From positions 369,977,925-370,041,924 of the forward strand of contig NC_085141.1 in assembly GCF_024139115.2 (NCBI RefSeq): a stretch of DNA of 64,000 bases, written 5' to 3'. The notes beneath the pieces are model-generated. The model was not told where the DNA came from. It saw only the letters and a program-made list of their open reading frames with translations, and ran no database searches. This document shows positions 22,663 through 35,600 of this stretch, in pieces. A program made the position numbers and the translations under genes. The DNA comes from Armigeres subalbatus (Eukaryota > Arthropoda > Insecta > Diptera > Culicidae). Each line of letters opens with the position of its first letter. Position 1 is the first letter of the stretch.

Positions 22663-23355
22663 CTTTTTTTTACGTGTGGATAGTACATTTTTTTCAGCCT
22701 TAAGGGGAAATCGAGGTAATCTTGATTCAAACCCGGTGTCCTTCAACATGGTTCTCCTTGAGACTGCTCATTTTAGAGATTTCCTTTATAGGATTAATTC
22801 CGAAATTTGTGGCGTTGGATGATCTAGCGTTGTTGCGTTCGATGATGTCCGCTATATGTCCGGATATTCACTTGCAAAAGCCGATGCGATTGCGGATGAA
22901 TTTCACGCTTGATGGCTTTTTATGTTTTAGATTAACCGGTTCGGGATTTGAGCGACGTGCGACGTCTATAAAGAAAAGAAAAAAATGTAATGAGAACACA
23001 GAATTTGGTGTTGTTAGAGATTGGATTACCTAAGGGGAACCGGAGAAGCTGGATCGCGGTGAAGATAATTTGGATTTGTCTTCGGTGACTGAATCAAATG
23101 CCGACCTCTGCTATGATCAATTCTGCATATACCTCCGGATACTTGCTGTTCCATTCGTTCCTTACATGCTTCCCTCCGAAGGACACCGAACTGTATGTTG
23201 TCGTTTGAGTCCTTCTGTGAATTGCCATTTTTCGAACCAGAATCTTGTGGTTCGAAGAAATACTCTTCCGACGATCCGGTACTGCTGATTGTCTTGAGAT
23301 AGAAAATAGAATAGAAATGAATAGAAAAAGAAAAAGCAACATAAAGTAGATATAG
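22663..23355. other. Unassigned region with one 103-codon frame
   Basis: A plus frame at 22722-23033 ends in a basic stretch (KKRKKC) but matches nothing I recognise. It may be remnant coding DNA. No start context or splice support was found. Confidence 0.25.
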
Positions 23356-23357
23356 TA

Positions 23358-23547
23358 GGGGGAATGACGGCTTTGGCAGGTTTTGTTCTATTATTGGCAG
23401 GGGGGTTTTTATGACTGACTAGGCTCAAATTTGGCCTAAACATTCTTTGCATATCAAAGAATATTGTGGCCAAATTTCATAAAATTTGGTCGACAAAAAC
23501 CCCCCTGCCAATGATAGAACAAAACCTGCCAAAGCCGACTTTCCCCC
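23358..23547. mobile_element. MITE family B, copy 2
   Basis: Same ends and interior as 8957-9146, with TA at 23356-23357 and 23548-23549. Confidence 0.9.
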
Positions 23548-23549
23548 TA

Positions 23550-23989
23550 GTACCTAACTAAAATGGAAGATGGCCATGTAAAAAATCTACCACCATCATA
23601 TACAACTTTGGAGGAACAAAAACCAATAAACACTCAGGAACACAACTCCAATGGGGCAAATCTTATATCCTGTGGGGGACTCAAGGTCGTTCTACCAGGC
23701 GAAAGGCCGGAACGGAACAACGGGAACATTCTCGTTAGGTCACTTTCTTGAATTCCTGGTTAAACTAACTTTATCGCTTCTTTGATCGGAATTAAGTTGC
23801 AGTTTTAGGGACGTTATGCTAAATAACCTTTTTTTATTTTTTGCCAATGAATAATTCAGTAACAGAATAGGAGAGAATGATATAAAAGACATAATATATT
23901 ATATATTATATAAGATACACTCCAGCTTAAGCAAATTCTTCTGGGATATCAATAGTAATACCACACTACGCTGAGAATCCGAGGGATTG
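23550..23989. other. Intergenic with TA-rich tract
   Basis: A 62-codon frame at 23563-23751 is unrecognised. TATAATATATTATATATTAT-type sequence lies near 23890-23920, at the edge of the satellite. Confidence 0.35.
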
Positions 23990-25920
23990 TGAAGTGAATG
24001 AGGTTTGAATTCTGATGGAATTCATCGAAATAAGAAGATCTTCTAATATTTTAGAGAGGAAGCTTTGGGGATTCCGAAGAAGAACTTAAATTCCGATGGT
24101 ATGTATAGAATGAAGGATACCTGTCTGAATCTCCAAAGGATTTCCGTCAGATTCCCCAAAGGATTGTCGTCAGAATCCCCAAAGGATTCCCGTCGGAATC
24201 GCCTTCAAGGAAATCCTTGGATTATTCGAGATTCCGACGGGAATCCTTTCGGGACTCCGACAGGAATCCTTTCGGAAAACCAACGCGAATCGTTTCGGGA
24301 TTCCGACGGGAATACTTTCAAGATTTCGACGGAATTCTGACGGGAATCCTTTCGCGATTACGAAGTGAATCCTTTCGGGATACCGACGGGAATTCTTTCG
24401 AGATTAAAACGGGAATCCTTTCCGGACTCCGACGAAAATCCTTTCATGATTCTGACGCTGAATCGTTTTGGGGCTCCGACGGGAATCTTTTCGGGATACC
24501 GACAGAAATAATTCCGATGGGAATCCTTTGGACATCCGGAGGGCAACCCTTTGGGGATTCCAAAGCGAAACCTTTGGGGGTTGTTAGGGCGTTTTTTGTG
24601 ATTCCGACGGAAATTCTTTGAAGATTTCGACTGAAATCCTTTGGGGTTTCCAACAGTACTGCGATTGTCCCCCCTTTGGAGATTCCAACGTAAATCCTTA
24701 GTGATTTCTGACGGGGACCTTTGTGAATTCCGTTGGAAATGCTTATAAGATTTCGTCTGGAATCCTTTGAACATTCTAATGGGAATATTTTGAAGATTCT
24801 AACGACAATTATTGCAACAATAATTCTTTGATGGGGTTCTCAACGTGAATGCTTTGAGGTTCCGATGGAAATACTTTGAGGACTCCAACTGAAATACTTT
24901 GGGGACTCTCATGGAAATCCTTTTGGGATTTCGACGGAAATCCTTCGTAGATTCTGACGGGAATCCTTCGGAGATTACGACAGGAATCCTTCGAGAATTC
25001 CAACGGGAATCGTTCTGAGGTTGTGATGGAAATTATTGTAGGATTCCGCTGGATATTCCGTGAATTCTGATGGATTTTTTTCGTAGATTCCTATAGTGTT
25101 GCTTTGAATACTCTGACAGGAATCTTGCAAGGATTACGATGTAAATCCTTTGATTATTACTCTTTTTAAAAATTCCAACGAACAACTTTTAGGGTTTTGA
25201 CACGAATCTTTTAGGGACACCGACGGGAATCCTTTGAGGGATTCCGACGGAATTCGTTTGGGGATTCCAAAGTAAATACTTTGAGGATCCCAACTGGAAT
25301 CGTTTGGCGATTCCGTCGAAAAATCTTCGGGGTTCCGACCGGAATCTTGTGAGAATTCCGTTGAAAATACTTTTGCGATACCGTCTGGAATCTTTGTAAG
25401 TTGCCGACGGGAATTCTTTGGGATTTCGACGGGAATTATTTGAGGTTTCCGACGGAAATGCTTTGTTGATTCTGACGAAATACCTTTGGGGATTCCGACA
25501 GAAATCATTTGGGGATTCCGACAAAAATCGTTTGGGGATTCCGACAGAAATCCTTTAGGGACTCCGAAGAGAATTCTTTGGAAATTTCGTTGAAAATGCA
25601 TTTGGGATTCTGACGGGAATCCTCTGGGGATTCTGACGAGAATCCTTTGAGGATTCTAACGGAAATCTTTTTAGAGATTCAAACGTTAATCCTTTGAGGA
25701 CTTAGATGGGAATCCTTTGAGGATCCAGAGGACAATCGTTTGGAGATTCAAACAGGAATTCTTTGTAGATCTCGATGGGAATCTTTTGAGAATTCCGACG
25801 ATAAGCCTTTGGTGATGTTGATAGATATCCTTTGAGGATTTCGACGGGAATCATTTAGGAATTCCGTTGGCAGCACTTTGGAGATTCTGACGGGAAACCT
25901 TTTAGGATCACCACGGGCAT
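23990..25920 (-). repeat. Degenerate 23-bp satellite, inverted left arm
   Basis: Units read GATTCCGACGGGAATCCTTT with about 23-25-bp spacing and heavy divergence. The arm is the reverse of 25925-27240: for example, the order of rare variants around 24240-24360 matches the inverse of 27090-27235, and 25134-25600 matches the inverse of 25970-26430. Frames through it are open only because the unit lacks stops. Confidence 0.85.
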
Positions 25921-25924
25921 TTTT

Positions 25925-27240
25925 TGGGGATTTCGAAGGCAAAAATATCCCCAGAGGGTTTTCGTCGGAATCTCCAAAGGATTCCCGTCGGAATCCCAAA
26001 TGTATTTTCAACGAAATTTTCAAACAATTCCCATCGAAGTCCCCAAACGATTTCTGTCGGAATCCCCAAAGATATTTCGTCAGAATCCACAAAGCATTTC
26101 CGTCGGAAACCTCAAATAATTCCCGTCGAAATCACAAAGGATTCCCATCGGGATCTCACAAAGATTCCAGACGGTATCGCAAAAGTATTTCCAACGGAAT
26201 TCTCACAAGATTCCTGTCGGAACGCTGAACGTTTTTTGGCGGAATGGCCAAAAGATTCCAGTTGGGATCCTCAAAGTATTTACTTTGGAATCCCCAAACG
26301 AATTCCGTCAGAATCCCTCGAAGGATTCCCGTCGGTGTTCCTAAAAGATTTGTGTCAAAACCCTAAAAGTTGTTCGTTGAAATTTTTAAAAAGATTAATA
26401 ATCAAAGGATTTCCATTGCAGGATCCTTGCAGGATTCCTGTCGGAGTATTCAAAGCAACACTATAGGAATCCACGAAAAAAATTCATCGGAATTAACGGA
26501 ATACCCAGCGGAATCCTACAATAATTTCCATCACAACTCCAGAACGATTCCCATTGGAATCTGCGTAGGATTCCCGTTGGAATTCTCGAAGGATTCCTGT
26601 CGCAATCTCCAAAGGATTCCCGTCAGAATCTATGAAGGATTTCCGTCGAAATCCAAAAAGGATTTCCGTGAGAGTCCCCAAAGTATTTCAGCAGGAGTCC
26701 TCAAAGTATTTCCATCGGAACCTCAAAGCATTCACGTTGAGAACCCCATCAAAGAATTATTGTTGCAAGAATTGTCGTTGGAATCTTCAAAAGATTCCCA
26801 TTAGAATGTTCAAAGGATTCCAGACGAAATCTTATAAGCATTTCCAACGGAATTCACAAAGGTCCCCGTTAGAAACCACTAAGGATTTACTTTGGAATCT
26901 CCAAAGAGTTCCAATCGCAGTACTGTTGGAAACCCCAAAGGATTTCAGTCGAAATCTTCAAAGAATTTTCTTCGGAATCCCAAAGAATCCCCAAAGCTCG
27001 GAATTATTCCTGTCGGTATCCCGAAAGTATTTCCGTCGGAGTCCCGAAACGATTCGCGTCAGAATCCCGAAAAGATTATCGACGGAGCACGTTGTAATCG
27101 CGAAAGGATTCCCGTCGGCATTCCGAAAGGATTCCCATCAGAATTCCGTCGAAATCTCGAAAGGATTTCCGTCGGAATCCCAAAACGATACGCGTTGGTC
27201 TTCCGAAAGGATTCCTGTCAGAATCCCGTCGGAATCTTAA
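25925..27240 (+). repeat. Degenerate 23-bp satellite, right arm
   Basis: Same repeat in the other orientation (AAAGGATTCCCGTCGGAATC), paired as an inverted duplication with the left arm. The turn point is near 25915-25960, with almost no spacer. Confidence 0.85.
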
Positions 27241-27511
27241 GGTGACTCGGGAAGGCACTACACACCGTTGTATTTTTCCTATCTTTTGTCTCTTTCTAGC
27301 ATTGCTACAATGCCACCTCGTAATTTTGGAGCGGCGTATTCCGGTTTTCAGTTGTCTGATGTAACTGTAAATGTATCAGAATGTAGATTGCGAGTAAGAA
27401 CGCGCCGTTGATACTTTTTCGAAATCATCTTTGTTGTAAAAAAAAGATTAAACATTCAATGATGAAACTGATGACGATTTGATGATTGTTTGTGCTTCCC
27501 GTGTCACTTTA
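27241..27511. other. Unique spacer between satellite blocks
   Basis: About 270 bp of non-repeat DNA separate the old inverted pair from the 3.2-kb array. It includes a pyrimidine tract ending TTTCTAG near 27298, acceptor-like, but no gene is supported. Confidence 0.5.
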
Positions 27512-30500
27512 AAAGGATTCCCGTCGGAATCCCGAATGGATTCCCGTCGGAATCCCGAATGGATTCCCGTCGGAATCCCGAATGGATTCCCGTCGGAATC
27601 CCGAATGGATTCCCGTCGGAATCCCGAATGGATTCCCGTCGGAATCCCGAATGGATTCCCGTCGGAATCCCGAATGGATTTCCGTCGGAATCCCGAATGG
27701 ATTCCCGTTGGAATTCCGTCGGAATTCCGAATGTATTCTCGTCGGAATCCTGATTGGTTTCCCATCGGAATCCCGATTGGATTCCCGTCGAAATCCCGAA
27801 TGGATTCCCGTCGGAATCCCGAATGGATTCCCGTCGGAATCCCGAATGGATTCCCGTCGGAATCCCGAATGGATTTCAGTCGGAATCCCGAGAGGCTTCC
27901 CGTCGGAATCCCGAGAGGCTTCCCGTCGGAATCCCGAGAGGCTTCCCGTCGGAATCCCGAGAGGCTTCCGTCGGAATCCCGAAAGGATTCCGTCGGAATC
28001 GAAAGGATTCCCGTCGGAATCGAAAGGATTCCCGTCGGAATGGAAAGGATTCCGTCGGAATCCCGAAAGGATTCCCGTCGGAATCCCGAAAGGATTCCGT
28101 CGGAATCGAAAGGATTCCGTCGGAATCCCGAAAGGATTCCGTCGGAATCCCGAAAGGATTCCGTCGGAATCGAAAGGATTCCCGTCGGAATCTCGAGAGG
28201 ATTCCCGTCGGAATCCCGAAAGTATTCCCGTCGGAATCCCGGAAGGATTCCCGTCGGAATCCCCAAACGATTCCCGTCGGAATCCCGAAAGGATTCCCGT
28301 CGGAAATTTCGAAAGGATTCCCGTCGGAATCCCGAAAGGATTCCCGTCGGAAATTTCGAAAGGATTCCCGTCGGAAATTTCGAAAGGATTCCCGTCGGAA
28401 TCCCGAAAGGATTCCCGTCGGAATCCCGTTGAAAATTTCGAAAGGATTCCCGTCGGAATCCCGAAAGGATTCCCGTCGGAATCCCGAAAGGATTCCCGTC
28501 GGAATCCCGAAAGGATTCCCGTCGGAATCCCGAAAGGATTCCCGTCGGAATCCCGAAAGGATTCCCGTCGGAATCCCGAAAGGATTCCCGTCGGAATCCC
28601 GAAAGGATTCCGGTCAGAATCCCGAAAGGATTCCGTCGGAATCGAAAGGATTCCCGTCGGAATCGAAAGGATTCCCGTCGGAATCCCGAAAGGATTCCGT
28701 CGGAATCCCGAAAGGATTCCGTCGGAATTGAAAGGATTCCGTCGGAATGAAAGTTCCGTCGGAATGGAAAGGATTCCGTCGGAATCCCGAAAGGATTCCG
28801 TCGGAATCCCGAAAGGATTCCTGTCGGAATCCCGAAAGGATTCCGTCGGAATCGAAAGTTCCGTCGGAATCTGAAAGGATTCCGTCGGAATCCCGAAAGG
28901 ATTCCCGTCGGAACTCGAAAGGATTCCCGTCGGAATCCCGAAAGGATTCCGTCGGAATCCCGAAAGGATTCCGTCGGAATCCCGAAAGGATTCCGTCGGA
29001 ATCCCGAAAGGATTCCGTCGGAATCGAAAGGATTCCCGTCGGAATCCCGAAAGGATTCCCGTCGGAATCGAAAGGATTCCCGTCGGAATCCCGAAAGGAT
29101 TCCCGTCGGAATCCCGAAAGGATTCCGTCGGAATCGAAAGGATTCCCGTCGGAATGGAAAGGATTCCCGTCGGAATCGAAAGGATTCCGTCGGAATCGAA
29201 AGGATTCCCGTCGGAATCGAAAGGATTCCCGTCGGAATCCCGAAAGGATTCCGTCGGAATCGAAAGGATTCCGTCGGAATCGAAAGGATTCCCGTCGGAA
29301 TCGAAAGGATTCCCGTCGGAATCGAAAGGATTCCGTCGGAATCCCGAAAGGATTCCCGTCGGAATCGAAAGGATTCCGTCGGAATCGAAAGGATTCCGTC
29401 GGAATCCCGAAAGGATTCCCGTCGGAATCCCGAAAGGATTCCGTCGGAATCCCGAAAGGATTCCCGTCGGAATCCCGAAAGGATTCCAATCGGAATCGAA
29501 AGGATTCCCGTCGGAATCCCGAAAGGATTCCCGTCGGAATCCCGAAAGGATTCCCGTCGGAATCCCGAAAGGATTCCCGTCGGAATCTTGAAAGGATTCC
29601 CGTCGGAATCCCGAAAGGATTCCCGTCGGAATCCCGAAAGGATTCCCGTCGGAATCCCGAAAGGATTCCCGTCGGAGTCCCGAAAGGATTCCCGTCGGAA
29701 TCCAGAAAGGATTCCCGTTGGAATCCCGAAAGGATTCCCGTCGGAATCCCGAAAGGATTTTCGTCGGAATCCCGAGAGGATTCCCGTCAGAATCCCGAAA
29801 GACTTCTCGTCAGAATCCCGAAAGGATTCCCGTCGGAATCCCGAATGGATTCCCGTCGGAATCCCGAATGGATTCCCGTCGGAATCCCGAATGGATTCCC
29901 GTCGGAATCCCGAAAGGATTCCCGTCGGAATCCCGAAAGGATTCCCGTCGGAATCCCGAAAGGATTCCCGTCGGAATCCCGAAAGGATTCCCGTCGGAAT
30001 CACGAAAGGATTCCCGTCGGAATCCCGAAAGGATTCCCGTCGGAATCCCGAAAGGATTCCCGTCGGAATCCCGAAAGGATTCCTGTCGGAGTCCCGAAAG
30101 GATTCCCGTCGGAATCCAGAAAGGATTCCCGTTGGAATCCCGAAAGGATTCCCGTCGGAATCCCGAAAGGATTTTCGTCGGAATCCCGAGAGGATTCCCG
30201 TCGGAATCCCGAAAGGATTCCCGTCGGAATCCCGAAAGGATTCCCGTCGGAATCCCGAAAGGATTCCCGTCGGAATCCCGAAAGGATTCCCGTCGGAATA
30301 CCGAAAGGATTCCCGTCGGAATCCCGTCGTATCGGAATCCCGAAAGGATTCTCGTTACCATTGTGAAAGAATTCCCGTCGGTATCTCGAAAGAATTCCCG
30401 CCGGTGTCCCGAAAGGGTTCTTTTCGTTATCGCGAAAGGATCCCCGTTGGAATCCCGAAAGGATTCCGTTCGTAGTCACGAAAGGATTCCCGTCGGAAAC

Positions 30501-30720
30501 CCGCAAGGATTCCCCTCGGAACCTTGAAAGGATTCCCGTCGTTATCGCGAAAGGTTTGCCGTCAGTATACCGAAAGGTTTCCCATCGGTATTCCAAAATT
30601 ATTGCCATTGGAATCATGCAAGAATTCCCGTCAGAATCTCGAAAGGATTACCTGAAGGAGTTCCGAAACAATTTCCGTCTGAGTTTCGAAAGGATTCTCG
30701 TCGAAGTCTTAGGCAAATTA
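27512..30720 (+). repeat. 23-bp hairpin satellite, homogeneous array
   Basis: The consensus unit is GGATTCC, CGTC, GGAATCC, CGAAA. The first and third parts are exact inverses, so each unit can form a 7-bp stem with a 4-base loop. Zones differ in variant: CGAAT at 27512-27880, CGAGAGGCT at 27880-27970, shortened units (CGTC to CGTC less a C, CCCGAAA to CGAAA) at 27965-29510, then full 23-mers. The last 400 bp decay. Because 23 is not a multiple of 3, each unit is read in three frames, giving long stop-free frames on both strands. None is a credible gene. Confidence 0.95.
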
Positions 30721-31289
30721 TTATAAACCGATTCTCTTCATTTTAATCTTACGGTCTATTTCACTCACCTTGCCTTATATATCCTAGCATTTTCTAGAAG
30801 CAGTTCACTGAAGCCGATTCCACCTCCGGATGCCTCAAATAAACTACCAAAAGATGAATACTACCAACGGGTTCGCGATAGCCGACGGAACTTCAAAAAT
30901 TATATTTTGGAATCCACTATATATAGTCGTGGTTAGTTAGCACGAATATCGGGTATGCACCAGAATGTTCGGAGCGCACCGGCATGCCGGCCGCGGCATG
31001 ACGAAGGATGAAAGTTTTAGCAGGGCTAATCGATGCGATGGATTGAGTACATTATTGGTGATAATCGCTTATGGTTTCCAGTCAGTATCCTTGGTATATT
31101 ACTTGTGTGGTCCAGATTCCACAACTCAAGCATCCGATAGAAAAAAACAATCGCTGATCCGGCTGGAAGCAAAAGAAAACAAAATTAATATTCCATCTCC
31201 TACGAAATGTTGTATTTCAGGTACAAAACTTTGCAATTTATTATAAGATACTTACCCTTCGTAGGAATGGTTATATTTATATTTATATT
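30721..31289. other. Intergenic; unrecognised 93-codon frame
   Basis: A plus frame at 30965-31246 has no family I recognise. Otherwise AT-rich DNA. Confidence 0.3.
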
Positions 31290-31292
31290 TTA

Positions 31293-31522
31293 GGATCTGT
31301 CTCATTTGGAGAATTAAACTGAAATTAAACTTAAAAGTGACATCTCAATAATTATCGAATAACCCTGCTTGCAGAGCATGATTACTTTTGACAGATATCG
31401 AATCATTTTGCATCGATGTCTTATTGGAATTGCTGGGTAGCACCAGCCATTCTTATGACCGGGTTATTTGTTAATTTCCGAACTGTCACTTTTAAGTTTA
31501 ATTCTCCAAATGAGACAGACCC
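31293..31522. mobile_element. MITE family E with TTA target duplication
   Basis: The left end GGATCTGTCTCATTTGGAGA and the right end TCTCCAAATGAGACAGACCC are inverse, continuing through ATTAAACT and AAACTTAAAAGTGACA. TTA flanks at 31290-31292 and 31523-31525 suggest a PIF/Harbinger-type MITE. Confidence 0.8.
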
Positions 31523-31567
31523 TTAATATTTTGAAATTTAATAATTTAATCAAAAATTCACAAAAAT

Positions 31568-31822
31568 CTAGATTGCTTTGAGAATAGGTCGTATGTGCAA
31601 AAAAAAGATTCTCTTTGATCACGCTCTCTTTCGCTAATATATCGGCTAGTTTTGCATGTTTTGCTACATTTCCACTTCAGCATGATAGACAAAGCTATTG
31701 TCTTTGGATATCTGCCAAGAAATTCGAGGTAAACTGTTGTATAGTTTCGTAATAATCTAAAGAGAATAGATCCAAAGAGAAACTCTCTTTTGCACATACG
31801 ACCTATTTTCAACGCACTCTAG
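31568..31822. mobile_element. MITE family D, copy 2
   Basis: CTAGATTGCTTTGAGAATAG is mirrored by CTATTTTCAACGCACTCTAG. It matches 16223-16477 throughout. Confidence 0.85.
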
Positions 31823-32606
31823 AAATAGGCTCGACAATCGTATACGAAACATGACAGCGAAAAAACAAACATGGACATGGCCGCGATCGTGCGAATGCCG
31901 ATTCTGGGCAGTGTTGCCGATATTTAATATTGCATTTTAATTGAATGTGAAATAGCATTCAAACTGTGTAATTTCACACATTTGTTCATGATTGACTGGT
32001 TGCATCTATTTCGATGTAATATTCACTATTTTATTGCTTGAATATTACACCGAAGCAACGCACTAGGATATGGTAAATCTGAATCTGTGTAATTTTGAAG
32101 CGACGTAAGATAACATAAAAATATAAACAAATATGCATTTGAAATTCGCTTTTACATCGGATTTTGAGTACGTTCATTTGATTACATCGATGAATATTAC
32201 TATCTTTTTTGCTGTGAAGGCGTAGTCTACGAAATAGTAACTTTTACCATGGAATTTTTTTCTGTGTATAGATATATTGTAAAAAAGCACAAACCAGCTA
32301 ATTTTCAGCGGTTGTTTTCACTCAGTGCTAAGCAATGAAACGCGATTTTCGCGCCCAAACACTCGCAACTTGACAGCAGCTGTTCCAGAGCTCTCACGAT
32401 TGCGGCACTCAACGCTCAAACATTTTTGCGTTTTGTAAACATCAGCGTTGCTTTTTGTGTCGCGTTTGTCGGAATTTTGTGTATATTTCGATAAATTTTC
32501 GCTCGAAAACCCGCCATTCCGGAAGAAAACTATTGATAATGTTGGCGCTTCGCTCCGGTGTTGGATTGTGAGTGGTTTCCGATCGATTTTGTAGCAAACC
32601 GAAACG
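31823..32606 (+). promoter_or_regulatory. Upstream region and 5' UTR of the mxc-like gene
   Basis: No coding frame was found. The first ~420 bp carry GTGTAAT/GATGTAATATTCA-rich repeat-like DNA. The last ~300 bp are less AT-rich and presumably hold the core promoter and 5' UTR, but no TATA or initiator can be assigned with confidence. Confidence 0.35.
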
Positions 32607-35600
32607 ATGGAAATAATTCCCAACTCGTACATCGCTCGCGTCGTTTTGGGTGAGTAGCTGCTGACAAATAGAAAATAGTTTTCCAATCAGCCAGCGGTCC
32701 GAATCCTAATTGGAATCCTCTCTTCCAGCGTACCTATACGAGGAGAAGCTGAACCAGGCGGCGATTGAATTTTGCAAGACTAGTCCCTATCTGCGGGAGG
32801 AGCGGGAATTTGTCAAGCGAGGCTTCCGGCCGACCACTTGCATCAGCTTGAAGCTGACGACGCTGTTTCGCGATTATGGCGAGATGCAGCAGAAAGGTAA
32901 CTGGCATGAAATTACTTACAATCATTGGGAAACTTAATATTTCGGAATCAAGTCCATTGGATTTGTAGTTTGGAGAAAAATGTCGGGCCATTTGTTAAGT
33001 TTATTACATCCAATACATATTCGGTATAATCAGTGGCGTAGCCAGAAAATGAGTCTGAGGGAGGTTTCCTGAGCATTTTTTTTAATTTGAGAGCAGGGAT
33101 TGAACTTATCATTTCATTATAATTTAGTTTTCAGTCAATAACTCAGTCCAGAGGCGGAATTCAGAGAAGTGTTGTATGGCGGACTTCTAGCGCTATTTCC
33201 CCTCTACAACTTAGTCTTAGGGTACATTGTACTATGTCTAATATTTACAATGTGAAACGCTAGTACCACTTAATATAGTAAATGATAATAAGTGTTATTA
33301 TCATTTAGTATATTCAATGATACTGGCGACTCACGCTGTAAATATTAGACATAGAGCAATGTACCCTCAGACAAAGTTGTAGAAGGGAAATAGCGCTAGA
33401 AGTCCGCCATACAACACTTCTCGGAATTCCGCTTCTGGAATGAGTTATTGACTGAATACTAAATGATAAGTTCAATCCCTGTTTGAGAGGTTTTGAAAAA
33501 AATTTCTTCTAAAAATTCGGTTTCTGGGGGTGCAGGTTATTGGTCTGAAATATTTAATATAATTGTATACCTTCCATACTTTCAGTGGACGTCTTCGTTC
33601 AGAAGCACGGAGTGGAGCTGGACATACAGCAGGATCTGTCTCTGGTGAAGAAGGTTGAAATGGTTTTGGCGTTGCTGAAGCAGGCACACAAGAACAGGCG
33701 AAGTGTTGTTGATGGGTTGATGGCGAAAAAGGACTCCCGTAAATCAGGTTTGGTTTGTAAACGGAAGCGGTCGGTTCCATCGCCACACCCATCGCTGTCG
33801 AGCAGCACTCCAGAAGTTGGTGAACCGAAGCAGAAACGAATATGTACTAATCCGCCAGCATGCATCGTGTTGAACGATTCGGGAAGAAACTTATCCAATT
33901 TGTCGCATATTTCTCCGATTGGGGTAGCGGACGATAGCACGCAGGAATCGTGCAGGGATGATGACGGTGATGAAGGACATGAAGGTGGAGAGGAGGAAGA
34001 CGATGTGTTGGATGTGAGGAAATTTCCTTCAATTGATCTCTTTTCTCGGACGCTTTTGGAGAATGAGAACTATTCGGAGAAGATTGCGGATTTGATTAAC
34101 AAAGGGCGGGAGACGTCGCTGTGTGCCCAACCTGATCCTAAGGAAGGTCCCAGCGTAGCTATGGAGGAACACGTTGACGAGTTGATCTCGTTCATAGTGA
34201 ATAATGCGGTGAAAGACAAGGTCTTCGATGATATTCTAGCCGATATCAGCAGTAAGGCTATCGAGGAGCAGACGGGAAATAACGAAGATGGAACAACTAC
34301 ACCCCCATCGGCAGATACGCCAATAAAGGATAGACTCCGGAAGACCTGCAGAAAAAACTACAATCCTAGTTCGGCCAAGCGCTCTTCTAAAAAAGTGAAA
34401 GTGATTTCGGATGTTCCTTACTATGGAGGATTACCAGAAGGCATAGACGTTGAGAAATCTGAGCCTGCTTCGGTGACCGTTGTGAAGGTAGAACCCACTG
34501 CTCAGGCATCGGAAAAAATCAATACACAATCGACTATAGCGATGATTCAACCGGAAGTTTCTTCGACAGCAGAACAACCGATCGCGACAACTTCCACAAC
34601 TCAATTCTACGTAATACAACCAGATAATACCACGAAATTGGTTGACATCAATCAGCTACAGTTTCCTACTCAACAGACTGGTGGCCTGTCGGATGCACTC
34701 GGTTCGATTCCATCCACAAGCGCGTTTATTCCAGGAACTGGTATTCTGGAGAACGCCTATTTTATCAGTGTTCCAAATTGCTACATCGAGTCCAACAACC
34801 AAGTTCCCATTTATCTGAACGCATATGCACCGCCAGTAGTGGAACCATCTGTGAGTAATCCTTCAGTTGCCGTTGCGCCCGAACCTAGTCTAGAGAAGTT
34901 CCTTATCTTTCCGTCCTCGTCTTCGAGAACCTCTATCGTTAGCAGCATAACAGATACAGCCGCAGCCACATCAACAATCAGTAGTTCATGTACTTCAACT
35001 GTATCCACCACGGCTATTAATAATATTTGCTCGTCATTCGTACCGCTGCTGCCCAAGCCGGAAGCAAAATCTCCACCCCAGCCGACAGTTCCCGTAATCC
35101 CCAAAGAGGAAGTCGAAATCACTCCCCAAAATACTGTCACTTTGGACGTCAAAGCACGTAGCAATTCCACTCCAAGCCACAAAGCGTCGCATATTCGGAT
35201 TCTGAATTTCCACACTCCTGCGAAGCAGTCCGCTCTAGCCGCGGGAATCTCGAATAGAGTTGCAACCCCCGGTTCTGCTCCTCCGGCCGTCGATGTCCGA
35301 AGCCGTTGCGCTCCTTCACTGGTCGAACGAATGGAGTCTATTCCCGAAACTGTCAATAAACCCAATAAACCGGATCCAACGAAATCTCCCGACAAATCAA
35401 TCGACCTGAATAAATCCAGTTCCGGTGGTCCCGCTCCTAATCCCAACTCCGTTTCCAACACACCCCGTGTAGCCAAGGATCCCAGAACCTGCGTTCGTGT
35501 GCTTTCCCGATCCGCCAGCAAAGAAGCCGTTATGGAGCCTCCAAAACCTATGGTGGAAATACCTTCGGCTGCCGTAGCAGAAGTGCAGAAAAAGATTTCA

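Noticed and set aside
24065..27258. Medium open frames in the degenerate satellite
   Set aside because: They are the same satellite translated; the resemblance between frames on opposite strands reflects the inverted duplication.
27448..30527. Very long open frames on both strands (up to 851 residues) over the 23-bp array
   Set aside because: All frames are open on both strands because the unit has no stop and a period of 23. The peptides are three-unit echoes without domain structure.
27512..30720. A CRISPR array
   Set aside because: Units are contiguous, with no unique spacers, and the setting is eukaryotic.
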